Program-made: the position numbers and the translations under genes | DNA from: Competibacter_A sp002352125 | GTDB taxonomy: Bacteria; Pseudomonadota; Gammaproteobacteria; Competibacterales; Competibacteraceae | DNA length: 64,000 nucleotides | Direction: 5' to 3' | Assembly: GCA_035441325.1 (NCBI GenBank) | Contig: DAOROA010000001.1 | Span: 65,915-129,914 of the forward strand | In this document: one piece after another, positions 54,001 to 61,485 of the stretch | Position numbering within the stretch: the first letter of the stretch is position 1 | Layout of the letters: each line of letters begins with the position of its first letter | Notes under the pieces: model-generated | Told to the model about the DNA's origin: nothing | Databases searched by the model: none | The model's input: the letters and a program-made list of their open reading frames with translations, nothing else

Positions 54001-54306
54001 GCCGCGCTCGCGTAGCAGATCGATCATGTACTTAAAGAATTCGACATGACCACCCTGATAGGAACTGACCGCGATGCCCTGGGCATCTTCCTGCAGAGCG
54101 GCGGTCACGATTTCCTCCACCGAGCGGTTATGGCCGAGATGAATGACTTCGGCGCCGCTGGCCTGAAGAATGCGGCGCATGATGTTGATGGAAGCATCGT
54201 GACCGTCGAACAGACTGGCGGCGGTGACGAAACGGATCTTGTGCTGGGGTTTGACTTTATCGGTACCGGAGACGGGAGTTCTGAAATGGCTGATGACCGC
54301 GGACAT
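51044..54306 (-). CDS. icmF: Fused isobutyryl-CoA mutase IcmF (interrupted by an assembly gap)
   Basis: IcmF interconverts isobutyryl-CoA and n-butyryl-CoA using adenosylcobalamin and includes its own G-protein chaperone. The N-terminal B12-binding domain has TAASLFDGHDASINIMRRI and GGGGGVIVPEEIHELHDYG. The G domain has Walker A VTGTGGSGKSSL, and the C-terminal mutase barrel has PGSFPYTAGVFAFKRENEDP, MTINGPAPIILAMFFN and SGYHIAEAGANPISQLAF. The start MSAVISHFRTPVSG at 54306 has an AGGAGA site. A run of 192 N (53403-53594) hides about 64 residues of the G domain, and the two sides read in different frames, so the true gap length is not exactly 192. The expected length is about 1090 residues. 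An adjacent divergent AraC-type gene is a likely regulator. Confidence 0.92.
53403..53594. other. Assembly gap (192 N) inside icmF
   Basis: All bases from 53403 to 53594 are N. The gap falls in the G-protein domain of icmF after RRFRLDQDDR and before VETSGIGQGD, the position of the G2/G3 switch regions. Frames on both sides differ, so the estimated gap size is off by one or two bases modulo three. Confidence 0.98.
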
Positions 54307-54392
54307 AAGAGGATTCTCCTGTCGAGAGTTATAGATACCATCATACGCTTTTACCGCACGGCGGTGATGGTCGGCGCCGCAATGCCAAGCCC

Positions 54393-54505
54393 GGGTTGGC
54401 AATGCCGGCTCGTCGCGATGGCCGCAATGATAAAAAGAACCGGAAAGCGAGGGTTGCCAACAGGGTTGCAATATTTGCCAGCAAGAGTGCCAATAGGGTT
54501 GCAAT
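54393..54505. promoter_or_regulatory. Repeated GGGTTGCAAT-type sites between icmF and the AraC regulator
   Basis: Four related sites lie in the 239-bp divergent region: GGGTTGGCAAT (54393-54403), GGGTTGCCAA (54451-54460), GGGTTGCAAT (54463-54472) and GGGTTGCAAT (54496-54505). Tandem direct repeats are the usual target form of AraC-family proteins, so these are candidate operators for the neighbouring regulator. Confidence 0.55.
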
Positions 54506-54545
54506 GCTCACTGCGCCGATTAGGATTGACGCTTGATATGCGCAC

Positions 54546-55589
54546 ATGAGCCGAACGACTATGCCCGTGGTTCCTCCCGAGATTGCGATAACCCCCGTGG
54601 CGTTCGTTCGAGCGATCGTGGCAGCCTATCGACGCTATGGCAAAGACCCGAGCGATGCGCTGCAGCGGGCACAAATCACGCCGGAATTCCTGGCCGACCC
54701 GAGAAACCGGGTGACCGGGTCGCAAATGCAAACTCTGTTCGGTATCGCTATCCAGGAATTGGATGACGAGGCGCTAGGCTGGTTTTCGCGCCGGTTGCCG
54801 TGGGGTAGCTATGGAATGCTGTGCCGGGCCGCACTCGGGTCGCCGACCTTGGAAATCGCCCTGAAAAGATGGTGTCGCTATCATGGCCTGTTGACGGACG
54901 ACATCGCGCTGAAATTCGCCGTGACCCGGTCGGCAGCGTCCATTGCGATTCAAGTCAATCGGGATTTGGGCGAAATGGAGGAGTTCTGCTTCGCGACGCT
55001 CTTTCGGTATATTCTCGGCTACGCTTGTTGGGCGATTAATTCGCGGATTCCTTTACTGGAAGCCTGTTTCCCTTTCGATGCCCCGGCGTATATCGAGGTT
55101 TACCGGATGCTCTTTCCCGGTCCGCTGCATTTCCGCGCCGGGTTCGCCAAGATCAGTTTCGATCCTCAATATGCGATGCTATCCATTCGCCGCGACGACC
55201 GGGCTTTGAACAAGATGCTTCAGCACGCCGTTCCTCTCACGATCTTTCCCTACCGGCGAGACCGGCTGTTGGTGCAACGGGTACGCGAGCTGTTGAGAGC
55301 GAGACCGGCTGGTCTGCATACCGGCGAATTGATCGCCAAAGAACTGCATGTTTCGCCCAGAACGCTGCACCGGCAATTGCAAGAAGAAGGTGCATCGTTG
55401 CAGGTTTTAAAGAACGAAATCCGCCGGGATCGAGCGGTCGAGCTGTTGAATAAAACGTCCAAGCCGATCAAGCAAATTGCTTTGGCGGTGGGATTTCTCA
55501 ACGAAAAAAGCTTTTCCCGCGCCTTCAAGCAATGGACGGGGGCGACGCCGGAATCTTTCAGAGAAAAGGGCCAGCATTTTGCCTCTTGA
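54546..55589 (+). CDS. AraC-family transcriptional regulator
   Basis: This 347-residue regulator has an N-terminal ligand-sensing domain of the Arabinose_bd/OruR type (about 20-210, e.g. DPSDALQRAQITPEFLADPR and PLLEACFPFDAPAYIEVYR). The C-terminal double helix-turn-helix (about 255-345) contains TGELIAKELHVSPRTLHRQL, QLQEEGASLQVLKNEIRRDR and QIALAVGFLNEKSFSRAFKQ then WTGATPESFRE. It is divergent from icmF with repeated sites in between. Related regulators control genes of acyl-CoA and amino-acid catabolism, so control of icmF is the likely role, by inference. Its stop overlaps the start of the following gene. Confidence 0.92.
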   Translation: MSRTTMPVVPPEIAITPVAFVRAIVAAYRRYGKDPSDALQRAQITPEFLADPRNRVTGSQMQTLFGIAIQELDDEALGWFSRRLPWGSYGMLCRAALGSPTLEIALKRWCRYHGLLTDDIALKFAVTRSAASIAIQVNRDLGEMEEFCFATLFRYILGYACWAINSRIPLLEACFPFDAPAYIEVYRMLFPGPLHFRAGFAKISFDPQYAMLSIRRDDRALNKMLQHAVPLTIFPYRRDRLLVQRVRELLRARPAGLHTGELIAKELHVSPRTLHRQLQEEGASLQVLKNEIRRDRAVELLNKTSKPIKQIALAVGFLNEKSFSRAFKQWTGATPESFREKGQHFAS

Positions 55590-56451
55590 TTTGACCGACG
55601 CCATCGGCGTCCAACACGCGCCCATCACTGCGCCCGCCCGCATCGTTTCGCTGGTGCCCAGCATCACCGAACTGCTGTTCGCGTTGAAGCTGGGCGATCA
55701 GGTGGTGGGCCGCACCCATTACTGCATTCATCCCGCCCCGCTGGTCGCGCCACTGCCTAGCGTCGGCGGCACCAAGAAAATCCGCAACGCCCGGCTACAG
55801 GCATTGCGACCTACCCACGCCATCGTCAACATCGACGAGAACCCGCGCGATCTGGCGGAGCGGCTGATCGCCGACGGTTTGCAAGTGATCGTTACCCACC
55901 CGTTGGCTCCGGAAGACAACGTGCCGCTGTATCGGCTGATCGGCGGGATTTTCAATCGCGTGGCGGAAGCGGAGGCGCTGGTGGCTCGGTTCGAGCGGAC
56001 TTTGGCGGAACTGCGGCAAGTCGCCTGGCCCCGGCGACGGGTACTGTATTTGATTTGGCGCAAGCCGTGGATGGGCATTGACCGGGATACCTACATCGCC
56101 CGGATGCTGGCTTTGGTGGGCTGGGAGACGCTGCCGGCGGCATGCGAGACGCGCTATCCCGAATTGACGCTGGACAAGGCGCTTTTGGATGCCGCCGATC
56201 TGGTCCTGTTCAGCAGCGAGCCGTACCGCTTTTTACCGCAGGATTTGGAAACCTTCGCCCGCGATTACGACTGCCCGCCGGAGAAACTACGGTTGATCGA
56301 CGGGGAAATGACCTCGTGGTACGGCAGCCGGGCGATTCAGGGATTGCGCTATATGGCGCAAATTGCCCGCGAACCTACTCCGTTTCCTCGCTCGAACTCA
56401 CTCCAACTTCGGCGGCGCCGGTTTGAGCGCCACCGCGCTGAACGGCGGTAG
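55579..56451 (+). CDS. Helical-backbone metal-receptor (BtuF-like) substrate-binding protein, no signal peptide
   Basis: This protein of about 290 residues has the BtuF/periplasmic-binding type III fold: ARIVSLVPSITELLFALKLG, VGRTHYCIHPAPLVAPLPSV, GGTKKIRNARLQALRPTHAI, VNIDENPRDLAERLIADGLQ and LYLIWRKPWMGIDRDTYIARML. No signal peptide or lipobox is visible. No ATG is available; TTG 55579 (overlapping the AraC stop) or TTG 55591 is the likely start. Such stand-alone cytoplasmic-looking members have unknown function; vitamin B12 binding is only suggested by the fold and by the adjacent B12-dependent mutase. The last 54 bp overlap the convergent glgB. Confidence 0.75.
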   Translation: MPLDLTDAIGVQHAPITAPARIVSLVPSITELLFALKLGDQVVGRTHYCIHPAPLVAPLPSVGGTKKIRNARLQALRPTHAIVNIDENPRDLAERLIADGLQVIVTHPLAPEDNVPLYRLIGGIFNRVAEAEALVARFERTLAELRQVAWPRRRVLYLIWRKPWMGIDRDTYIARMLALVGWETLPAACETRYPELTLDKALLDAADLVLFSSEPYRFLPQDLETFARDYDCPPEKLRLIDGEMTSWYGSRAIQGLRYMAQIAREPTPFPRSNSLQLRRRRFERHRAERR

Positions 56452-59400
56452 GTTCAGCACGATCGAGAAGGCGAAGCCGTGACTGGAAAACTCTTCGGCC
56501 GCGATCTGCTTGCCGGGCAACGTTTCGCCCGAACCGCCGTATTCGATGGCGTCGCTGTGCAACAGCTCGCGATACATCACCGGATACGGTACGCCGATGC
56601 GATATTGTTTGCGCGGCTGATCGGAAAAATTCAGCACGAACAGCACCGCCTCGCGCGGGTCGCGGGCCTTGCGCGCGAAGGCGACGACGTTGGTTTCGGC
56701 ACCGTTCGCGTCCAGCCATTCGAAACCGGCGCCACGAAAATCCACCTGATGGCAGGCGGGCTCGCGCGCGTACAGCTTGTTGAGGTCGCTGACGAAGCGT
56801 TGCAAGCCCTGGTACTGGGGTTTGCGCGCCACCAGCGCCCACTCTAGTTCACCGTCGTGATTCCATTCGCTCGGCTGGCCGAATTCCCCGCCCATGAACA
56901 GCAATTTCTTGCCGGGATGGCCGTACATGAAGGCGTACAGCACACGCAAATTCGCGAGCTGTTGCCGCTCGGTGCCCGGCATTTTGCCGAGCAGCGACTT
57001 TTTCAGATGCACCACTTCGTCGTGAGACAGCGACAGGATAAAGTTTTCGTTGAAGGCGTAGACGATGCCGAAAGTGAGCTTGTCGTGATGGTGGCGACGG
57101 TGTACCGGTTCCTTCTGCATGTAGAACAGCACGTCGTGCATCCAGCCCATGTTCCATTTGAAGCCGAAGCCCAATCCGCCCATATCGGTAGGCCGCGACA
57201 CGTTCGGCCACGCGGTGGATTCCTCGGCGATCATCATCACGCCGGGGTGCTGGGCGTGGACCACGGCGTTGGTGTGTTTGATGAACTCGATGGCTTCCAG
57301 ATTTTCGTTGCCGCCGTATTTATTGGGAATCCAATCCTTCTTGGAATAATCCAGATACAGCATCGAAGCCACCGCGTCTACCCGCAGCCCATCGAAGTGG
57401 AAAGTCTCCAGCCAGTACAGGGCGTTGGCGATCAGGAAGTTTTCGACCTCGTGGCGGCCGTAGTTGAAAATCAGCGTGCCCCAATCGGGGTGTTCGCCCT
57501 GGCGCGGGTCGGCGTGTTCGTAAACGCAGGTACCATCGAACCAGGCCATAGCGTGAGCGTCTTTGGGGAAGTGCGCCGGCACCCAGTCGAGAATCACGCC
57601 GATGTTGTGCTGGTGGCAGCGGTCGATCAGGTCCATCAGATCTTCCGGCCGGCCGTAGCGGGCGGTCGGGGCGTAGAAATTGGAAATCTGATAGCCCCAG
57701 GACGGGCCGTAAGGATGCTCGGCCAACGGCAAAAATTCGATGTGGGTAAAACCCATCTCCAGCACGTAAGGAATCAACTGATCGGCGAGTTCTCGATAAG
57801 ACAGGAACTCGCCATCCGGCTTGCGTCGCCAAGACCCGGCGTGGACCTCGTAAATGGCTACCGGCCGTTCCCAGGTGTTGCCGCGCGACCGCTGCCGCAT
57901 CCACTCCTCATCGCGCCAAACGTGCTTGCCGGCCCGGTCGTAGACCACGCTGGCGGTGCCGGGCGGTACTTCGGTGTAAAAAGCGAAGGGGTCGGTCTTC
58001 AGGAACAGGTTGCCGTTGCGGGCCAGGATCTCGAACTTGTACAAATCGCCCTCGTCGAGACCGGGCACGAACAGTTCCCAGATGCCAGAACCTGGCCGCA
58101 ATCGCATCGGGTGGCGGCGGCCGTCCCAGTGGTTGAAGCCGCCCACCACGCTGACCCGTTGAGCGTTCGGCGCCCACACCGCGAAGTTGATGCCGTCCTG
58201 GCCGGTTACGTTGCAGCGATGCGCGCCCAGCTTTTGGTAAATTTGGTAATGGTTGCCTTCTGCGAACAGGAAACAGTCCTGATCGCCCAAAATCGAAAAC
58301 GTCGTCGCGTAGGGATCGGCGAAAGTGTGGTTTCGGCCGTGTTCGGTCGCGTTCAGCCGGTAGCGCAGGGCATCCGGCTCGGCCGCGACCAGCGCCTCGA
58401 ACAAGCCGCCATCGTGGACCTGTTGCAGCGGATACAGCAATTGCGGCCGGTCATCGCGCACCAGGCAAGGCGATTGCGCGCCGGGCAGCAGGGCACGCAC
58501 CACGGACAGGCCCGGTTCCCGCAGCGGATGGGGTCCCAGCAGGCCATGCGGGTCGCCATGCCGCCCCTGCATCAGCGGAGCGCTTTCCGCCGCGCTCAGG
58601 GTTGGGGTAGCGGTGGTTTCCCGTAACAGGCAGCGCAAATCCGCTGCCAGGCTTTGTCCTTCCAGGCGGGCGGCGTAAGTGCGGGTGTCGGTCCGCAGCG
58701 CGTCTATGTGGTAAACCTGCCGCCAGAACTGGGCGTTGGCGATCAGGACATTGCGGACTTCGGGCCGCTCCAGATCGAAAGCCAGCAAGCCGCCGGCGCC
58801 GTCGCGGTCGTAAATCCGCGTGCCGTCGAACCAGCTTAGCTCTTGCCCCTCGCGCGGGAGCAGCGGCGGGAGCCAATCCAGAATCACGCCGATGTCGTGC
58901 TGGTGGCAGGCGTCGACGAAAGCCATCAGCTCCTCGGGCCGGCCATAGCGCGGATTGGGCGCGTAGTAGCTCGCTACCGTCTCGCCTGCTTCCCAAAACT
59001 TCAGTTCGACGTGAGTCGATTTCTGGTCGAGCAGATGCGGCAGAACGATTGCTTGCAGTTGGCTGTAGCTGGCGACCCCGTCCGGTCTGCCGGCGGCATT
59101 ATCGCCGAGCGCGACCCGGTGAATGGCGACCGGCAATTCCCAGCCGGGCGTTTCCACGGATCGCGCCATCCAGGGTCCGTCGCTCCAATCGTGGCAGCGC
59201 TGGATGTCGAAGACCAAGGCTGCCGTCTTGGGATAAACCTCCGTACAAAAGGCCAAAGGGTCGGTTTTGAGAAAGACCGCGCCTTCCCCGTTGCGGATTT
59301 CGTATTTATAAAGTTCGCCCAGCCCAAGATCGGGGACGAATAACTCCCACACGCCAGACTCGTGCCGTTCCATCGGATGGCGGCGGCCGTCCCACTGGTT

Positions 59401-59862
59401 GAAGGTACCGACCACGCTGATCCGGCTAGCGTTGGGTGCCCAGAGCGCGAAATTGACGCCTACGACGCCTTCTTTCACCCGCAGATGCGCGCCCAATTTG
59501 GTGAACAACGGATCGAGTGCGCCTCGCTGGAACGCTTGACCGTCGGCCCGGCCGAAAGAGGGTTCGTGGATGGCGTAAGGATCGTGAAAGGTGGCGACTT
59601 GACCGCTGGTATCGACGGCCATGATCCGGTATTCCAGTTCTGCGATGCCCGGAATGCGGACGGCAAACAAGCCATCCGGATGCAACCGTTGCATTTCGCG
59701 TTTGCCGGTACCGTCCACCGGCAGCACGTAGGCACGCTCGGCCTGTGGCAGAAAGGCGCGAATCGTCAGCACCCGTTCTCGCTCGGCGTAGTGGGGGCCC
59801 AGGATCGCGTAAGGTGCGTCGTGACGCAATTCGATGATTTTTCGAACATGTTCTTCCAGCAT
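56398..59862 (-). CDS. glgB: 1,4-alpha-glucan branching enzyme with an extra incomplete N-terminal GlgB copy
   Basis: GlgB makes alpha-1,6 branches in glycogen. It has 1154 residues, whereas the family is about 730. The C-terminal copy (about 430-1154) is complete: CBM48 with INFAVWAPNAQRVSVVGGFN, HPYGPSWGYQISNFYAP, nucleophile D829 in DGLRVDAVAS, acid/base Glu at 880/881 in MIAEESTAWP and LSLSHDEVVH. The N-terminal copy (1-415) repeats the two beta domains and half a barrel (NFALWAPNASRISVVGTFNQ, ASYYAPNPRYGRPEELMAFV, DIGVILDWLPPLLP, HIDALRTDTRTYA) and then stops before the Glu and HDE motifs. It therefore cannot be a complete enzyme. Start ATG 59862; no frameshift is seen. Confidence 0.93.
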   Translation of the reverse strand: MLEEHVRKIIELRHDAPYAILGPHYAERERVLTIRAFLPQAERAYVLPVDGTGKREMQRLHPDGLFAVRIPGIAELEYRIMAVDTSGQVATFHDPYAIHEPSFGRADGQAFQRGALDPLFTKLGAHLRVKEGVVGVNFALWAPNASRISVVGTFNQWDGRRHPMERHESGVWELFVPDLGLGELYKYEIRNGEGAVFLKTDPLAFCTEVYPKTAALVFDIQRCHDWSDGPWMARSVETPGWELPVAIHRVALGDNAAGRPDGVASYSQLQAIVLPHLLDQKSTHVELKFWEAGETVASYYAPNPRYGRPEELMAFVDACHQHDIGVILDWLPPLLPREGQELSWFDGTRIYDRDGAGGLLAFDLERPEVRNVLIANAQFWRQVYHIDALRTDTRTYAARLEGQSLAADLRCLLRETTATPTLSAAESAPLMQGRHGDPHGLLGPHPLREPGLSVVRALLPGAQSPCLVRDDRPQLLYPLQQVHDGGLFEALVAAEPDALRYRLNATEHGRNHTFADPYATTFSILGDQDCFLFAEGNHYQIYQKLGAHRCNVTGQDGINFAVWAPNAQRVSVVGGFNHWDGRRHPMRLRPGSGIWELFVPGLDEGDLYKFEILARNGNLFLKTDPFAFYTEVPPGTASVVYDRAGKHVWRDEEWMRQRSRGNTWERPVAIYEVHAGSWRRKPDGEFLSYRELADQLIPYVLEMGFTHIEFLPLAEHPYGPSWGYQISNFYAPTARYGRPEDLMDLIDRCHQHNIGVILDWVPAHFPKDAHAMAWFDGTCVYEHADPRQGEHPDWGTLIFNYGRHEVENFLIANALYWLETFHFDGLRVDAVASMLYLDYSKKDWIPNKYGGNENLEAIEFIKHTNAVVHAQHPGVMMIAEESTAWPNVSRPTDMGGLGFGFKWNMGWMHDVLFYMQKEPVHRRHHHDKLTFGIVYAFNENFILSLSHDEVVHLKKSLLGKMPGTERQQLANLRVLYAFMYGHPGKKLLFMGGEFGQPSEWNHDGELEWALVARKPQYQGLQRFVSDLNKLYAREPACHQVDFRGAGFEWLDANGAETNVVAFARKARDPREAVLFVLNFSDQPRKQYRIGVPYPVMYRELLHSDAIEYGGSGETLPGKQIAAEEFSSHGFAFSIVLNLPPFSAVALKPAPPKLE

Positions 59863-60037
59863 CGCCCTTACCTTCTTTGTAGTGCTGCCGGTTTGATTAA
59901 CGCGAAAAATTTGCGGGATATTCTAAAGCAGCCGGCTGTCGAAAGGCAGGGAAGAGTAAGGGAAACGGTGCTGCTCTGCAAAAAAGATCGGGCGACGTTC
60001 ATCGAGCGTCGCCCGTCGCATGGGGATAGAGCGGTCT

Positions 60038-60610
60038 TTATTGCGCTTGCTGAGCTGGCGAAACCGGCGGGGTCGGTTGGCCAAGCTGCCCGCGCATCAT
60101 GCGGTGCATCGGCCGGTCGGTGAAGAAATCGTCCATCACTTTCTTCTGGGTCGGGTCGAGCGTCGCGTATAAATCGCTGGCGGCTTTGACCATCGCTTTC
60201 ATGCTAGCCAGATTCTGCTCCATGTTCTGGGCCATCTCCTCGAAGTGGGCCAGCGCGGTCTCGTCCTTGTCGCGCATTTCCTGCCTGTTTTTCTGCATGG
60301 CATCGTGATGGGCATCTTGGGCGGCGAGAAACGCTTTCCAAGACGCTTGCTGTTCGGGCTTTAGCTTCAGCCGCGCTTCCAGCAACTCCATTCGCTCGGC
60401 GTGGAACTGCTGCATCATCGCCATGCGTTGCCCTGGATCGCCGCCCATCCGGCCATGTCCTCTTCCCGGGCCGCCGCCCATCATCGGACAGTCGCCTGGG
60501 CCGCCGCCCATCATCGGGCCGGGTCCGCCCCAAGGATTGGCGATGGCGATGGTGGTCAGTCCAAGGCTTGCGACTGCGGCGATCAACAGTTTTTTGCGTA
60601 ACGGTTTCAT
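60038..60610 (-). CDS. Spy/CpxP (LTXXQ)-family periplasmic protein
   Basis: Spy-like proteins are periplasmic helical chaperones or stress sensors that bind unfolded proteins and metals. This one has 190 residues: a signal peptide MKPLRKKLLIAAVASLGLTT with cleavage after AIA/N (about 24), then a Gly/Pro/Met-rich segment with GGPGPMMGGG repeats, and a helical core with MELLEARLKLKPEQQASWKA and the LDPTQKKVMDDFF (LTxxQ-type) motif. It is divergent from an OmpR-type regulator gene, the arrangement of cpxP and cpxRA, so it is probably a target of that system. Repeated TGTAAC-like sites lie between them. Confidence 0.88.
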   Translation of the reverse strand: MKPLRKKLLIAAVASLGLTTIAIANPWGGPGPMMGGGPGDCPMMGGGPGRGHGRMGGDPGQRMAMMQQFHAERMELLEARLKLKPEQQASWKAFLAAQDAHHDAMQKNRQEMRDKDETALAHFEEMAQNMEQNLASMKAMVKAASDLYATLDPTQKKVMDDFFTDRPMHRMMRGQLGQPTPPVSPAQQAQ

Positions 60611-60690
60611 GTTCGACTCCTCAGTTGTTCGGTTGCTTTGACGATATTAGACGCCGTGCATGTAACCGGAATTTTGCCGGGGAGGGAATT

Positions 60691-60710
60691 TTGTAACGAT
60701 TTGTATCGTG
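60691..60710 (+). promoter_or_regulatory. 10-bp direct repeat in the Spy / two-component intergenic region
   Basis: TTGTAACGAT and TTGTATCGTG are adjacent, giving direct half-sites one helical turn apart, the binding form of OmpR/CpxR-type regulators. A further TGTAACC occurs at 60661. The sites lie midway between the two divergent genes. Confidence 0.5.
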
Positions 60711-60774
60711 CGAACCCTCGGAACCGCCAACCGTCTACAATCCCGCTATTCCCCAACGCCGGGTTCGATTGCCC

Positions 60775-61485
60775 ATGAACGACCATCTGCTCATCGTGGA
60801 CGACGATGCAGGTCTGCGCGAACTGCTGGCCGACTATTTGGGTCGCAACGGTTTTCGGGTGACCGGCGTAGCCGACGGCCGCGGATTGTGGGCCGCACTG
60901 GAGCGGGAACAGGTCGATTTGGTCATTCTCGATCTGATGATGCCCGGAGACGATGGGCTGGTGCTGTGCCGCAACCTGCGCGCCCGCTCGCAAATCCCGG
61001 TCATCATGTTGACCGCGCGCGGCGATGACACCGACCGCATCGTCGGCCTGGAAATGGGTGCAGACGACTACCTGCCCAAACCGTTCAATCCCCGCGAACT
61101 GCTGGCGCGGATCAAAAGCATTTTGCGCCGTGCCCGCAATGTTCCCGCCGAACCGGGCGAGGCGCGTCGCTTCCATTTCGCCGGCTGGACGCTGGACGTG
61201 GAGGCCCGCCAACTCGTCGCGCCGGATGAGGTGCTGGTGCCGCTGGGCGCCAGCGAATATCGGCTGCTGCGAGTGTTTCTCGATCATCCCCAGCGGGTAC
61301 TGAACCGCGACCAGTTGTTGGATTTCACCCAAGGCCGCGAGGCGACGCCCTTCGACCGCAGCATCGACGTGCAGGTGAGCCGGTTGCGGCGACGTTTGCG
61401 CGACGGTCCGCGCGAGTCCGTCATCATCAAGACCGTTCGTAACGAGGGCTATCTGCTGGCGGCCCACGTCAGCCGGGAATTTTGA
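60775..61485 (+). CDS. OmpR-family response regulator
   Basis: This 236-residue regulator has a receiver domain (1-120, MNDHLLIVDDDAGLRELLAD) with phospho-acceptor D53 in VILDLMMPG, the switch T in IMLTARG and K in YLPKPFNPREL. The winged-helix output domain (about 140-230) has LGASEYRLLRVFLDHPQRVL and RSIDVQVSRLRRRLRDGP with TVRNEGYLLA. Start is ATG 60775. The TGA stop shares one base with the ATG of the histidine kinase gene. It is closest to OmpR/CpxR-like regulators in form; with the adjacent Spy gene, an envelope-stress role is inferred. Confidence 0.95.
   Translation: MNDHLLIVDDDAGLRELLADYLGRNGFRVTGVADGRGLWAALEREQVDLVILDLMMPGDDGLVLCRNLRARSQIPVIMLTARGDDTDRIVGLEMGADDYLPKPFNPRELLARIKSILRRARNVPAEPGEARRFHFAGWTLDVEARQLVAPDEVLVPLGASEYRLLRVFLDHPQRVLNRDQLLDFTQGREATPFDRSIDVQVSRLRRRLRDGPRESVIIKTVRNEGYLLAAHVSREF

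Noticed and set aside
56857..58626. 589-codon plus-strand open frame
   Set aside because: Antisense shadow of glgB with no recognisable motif.
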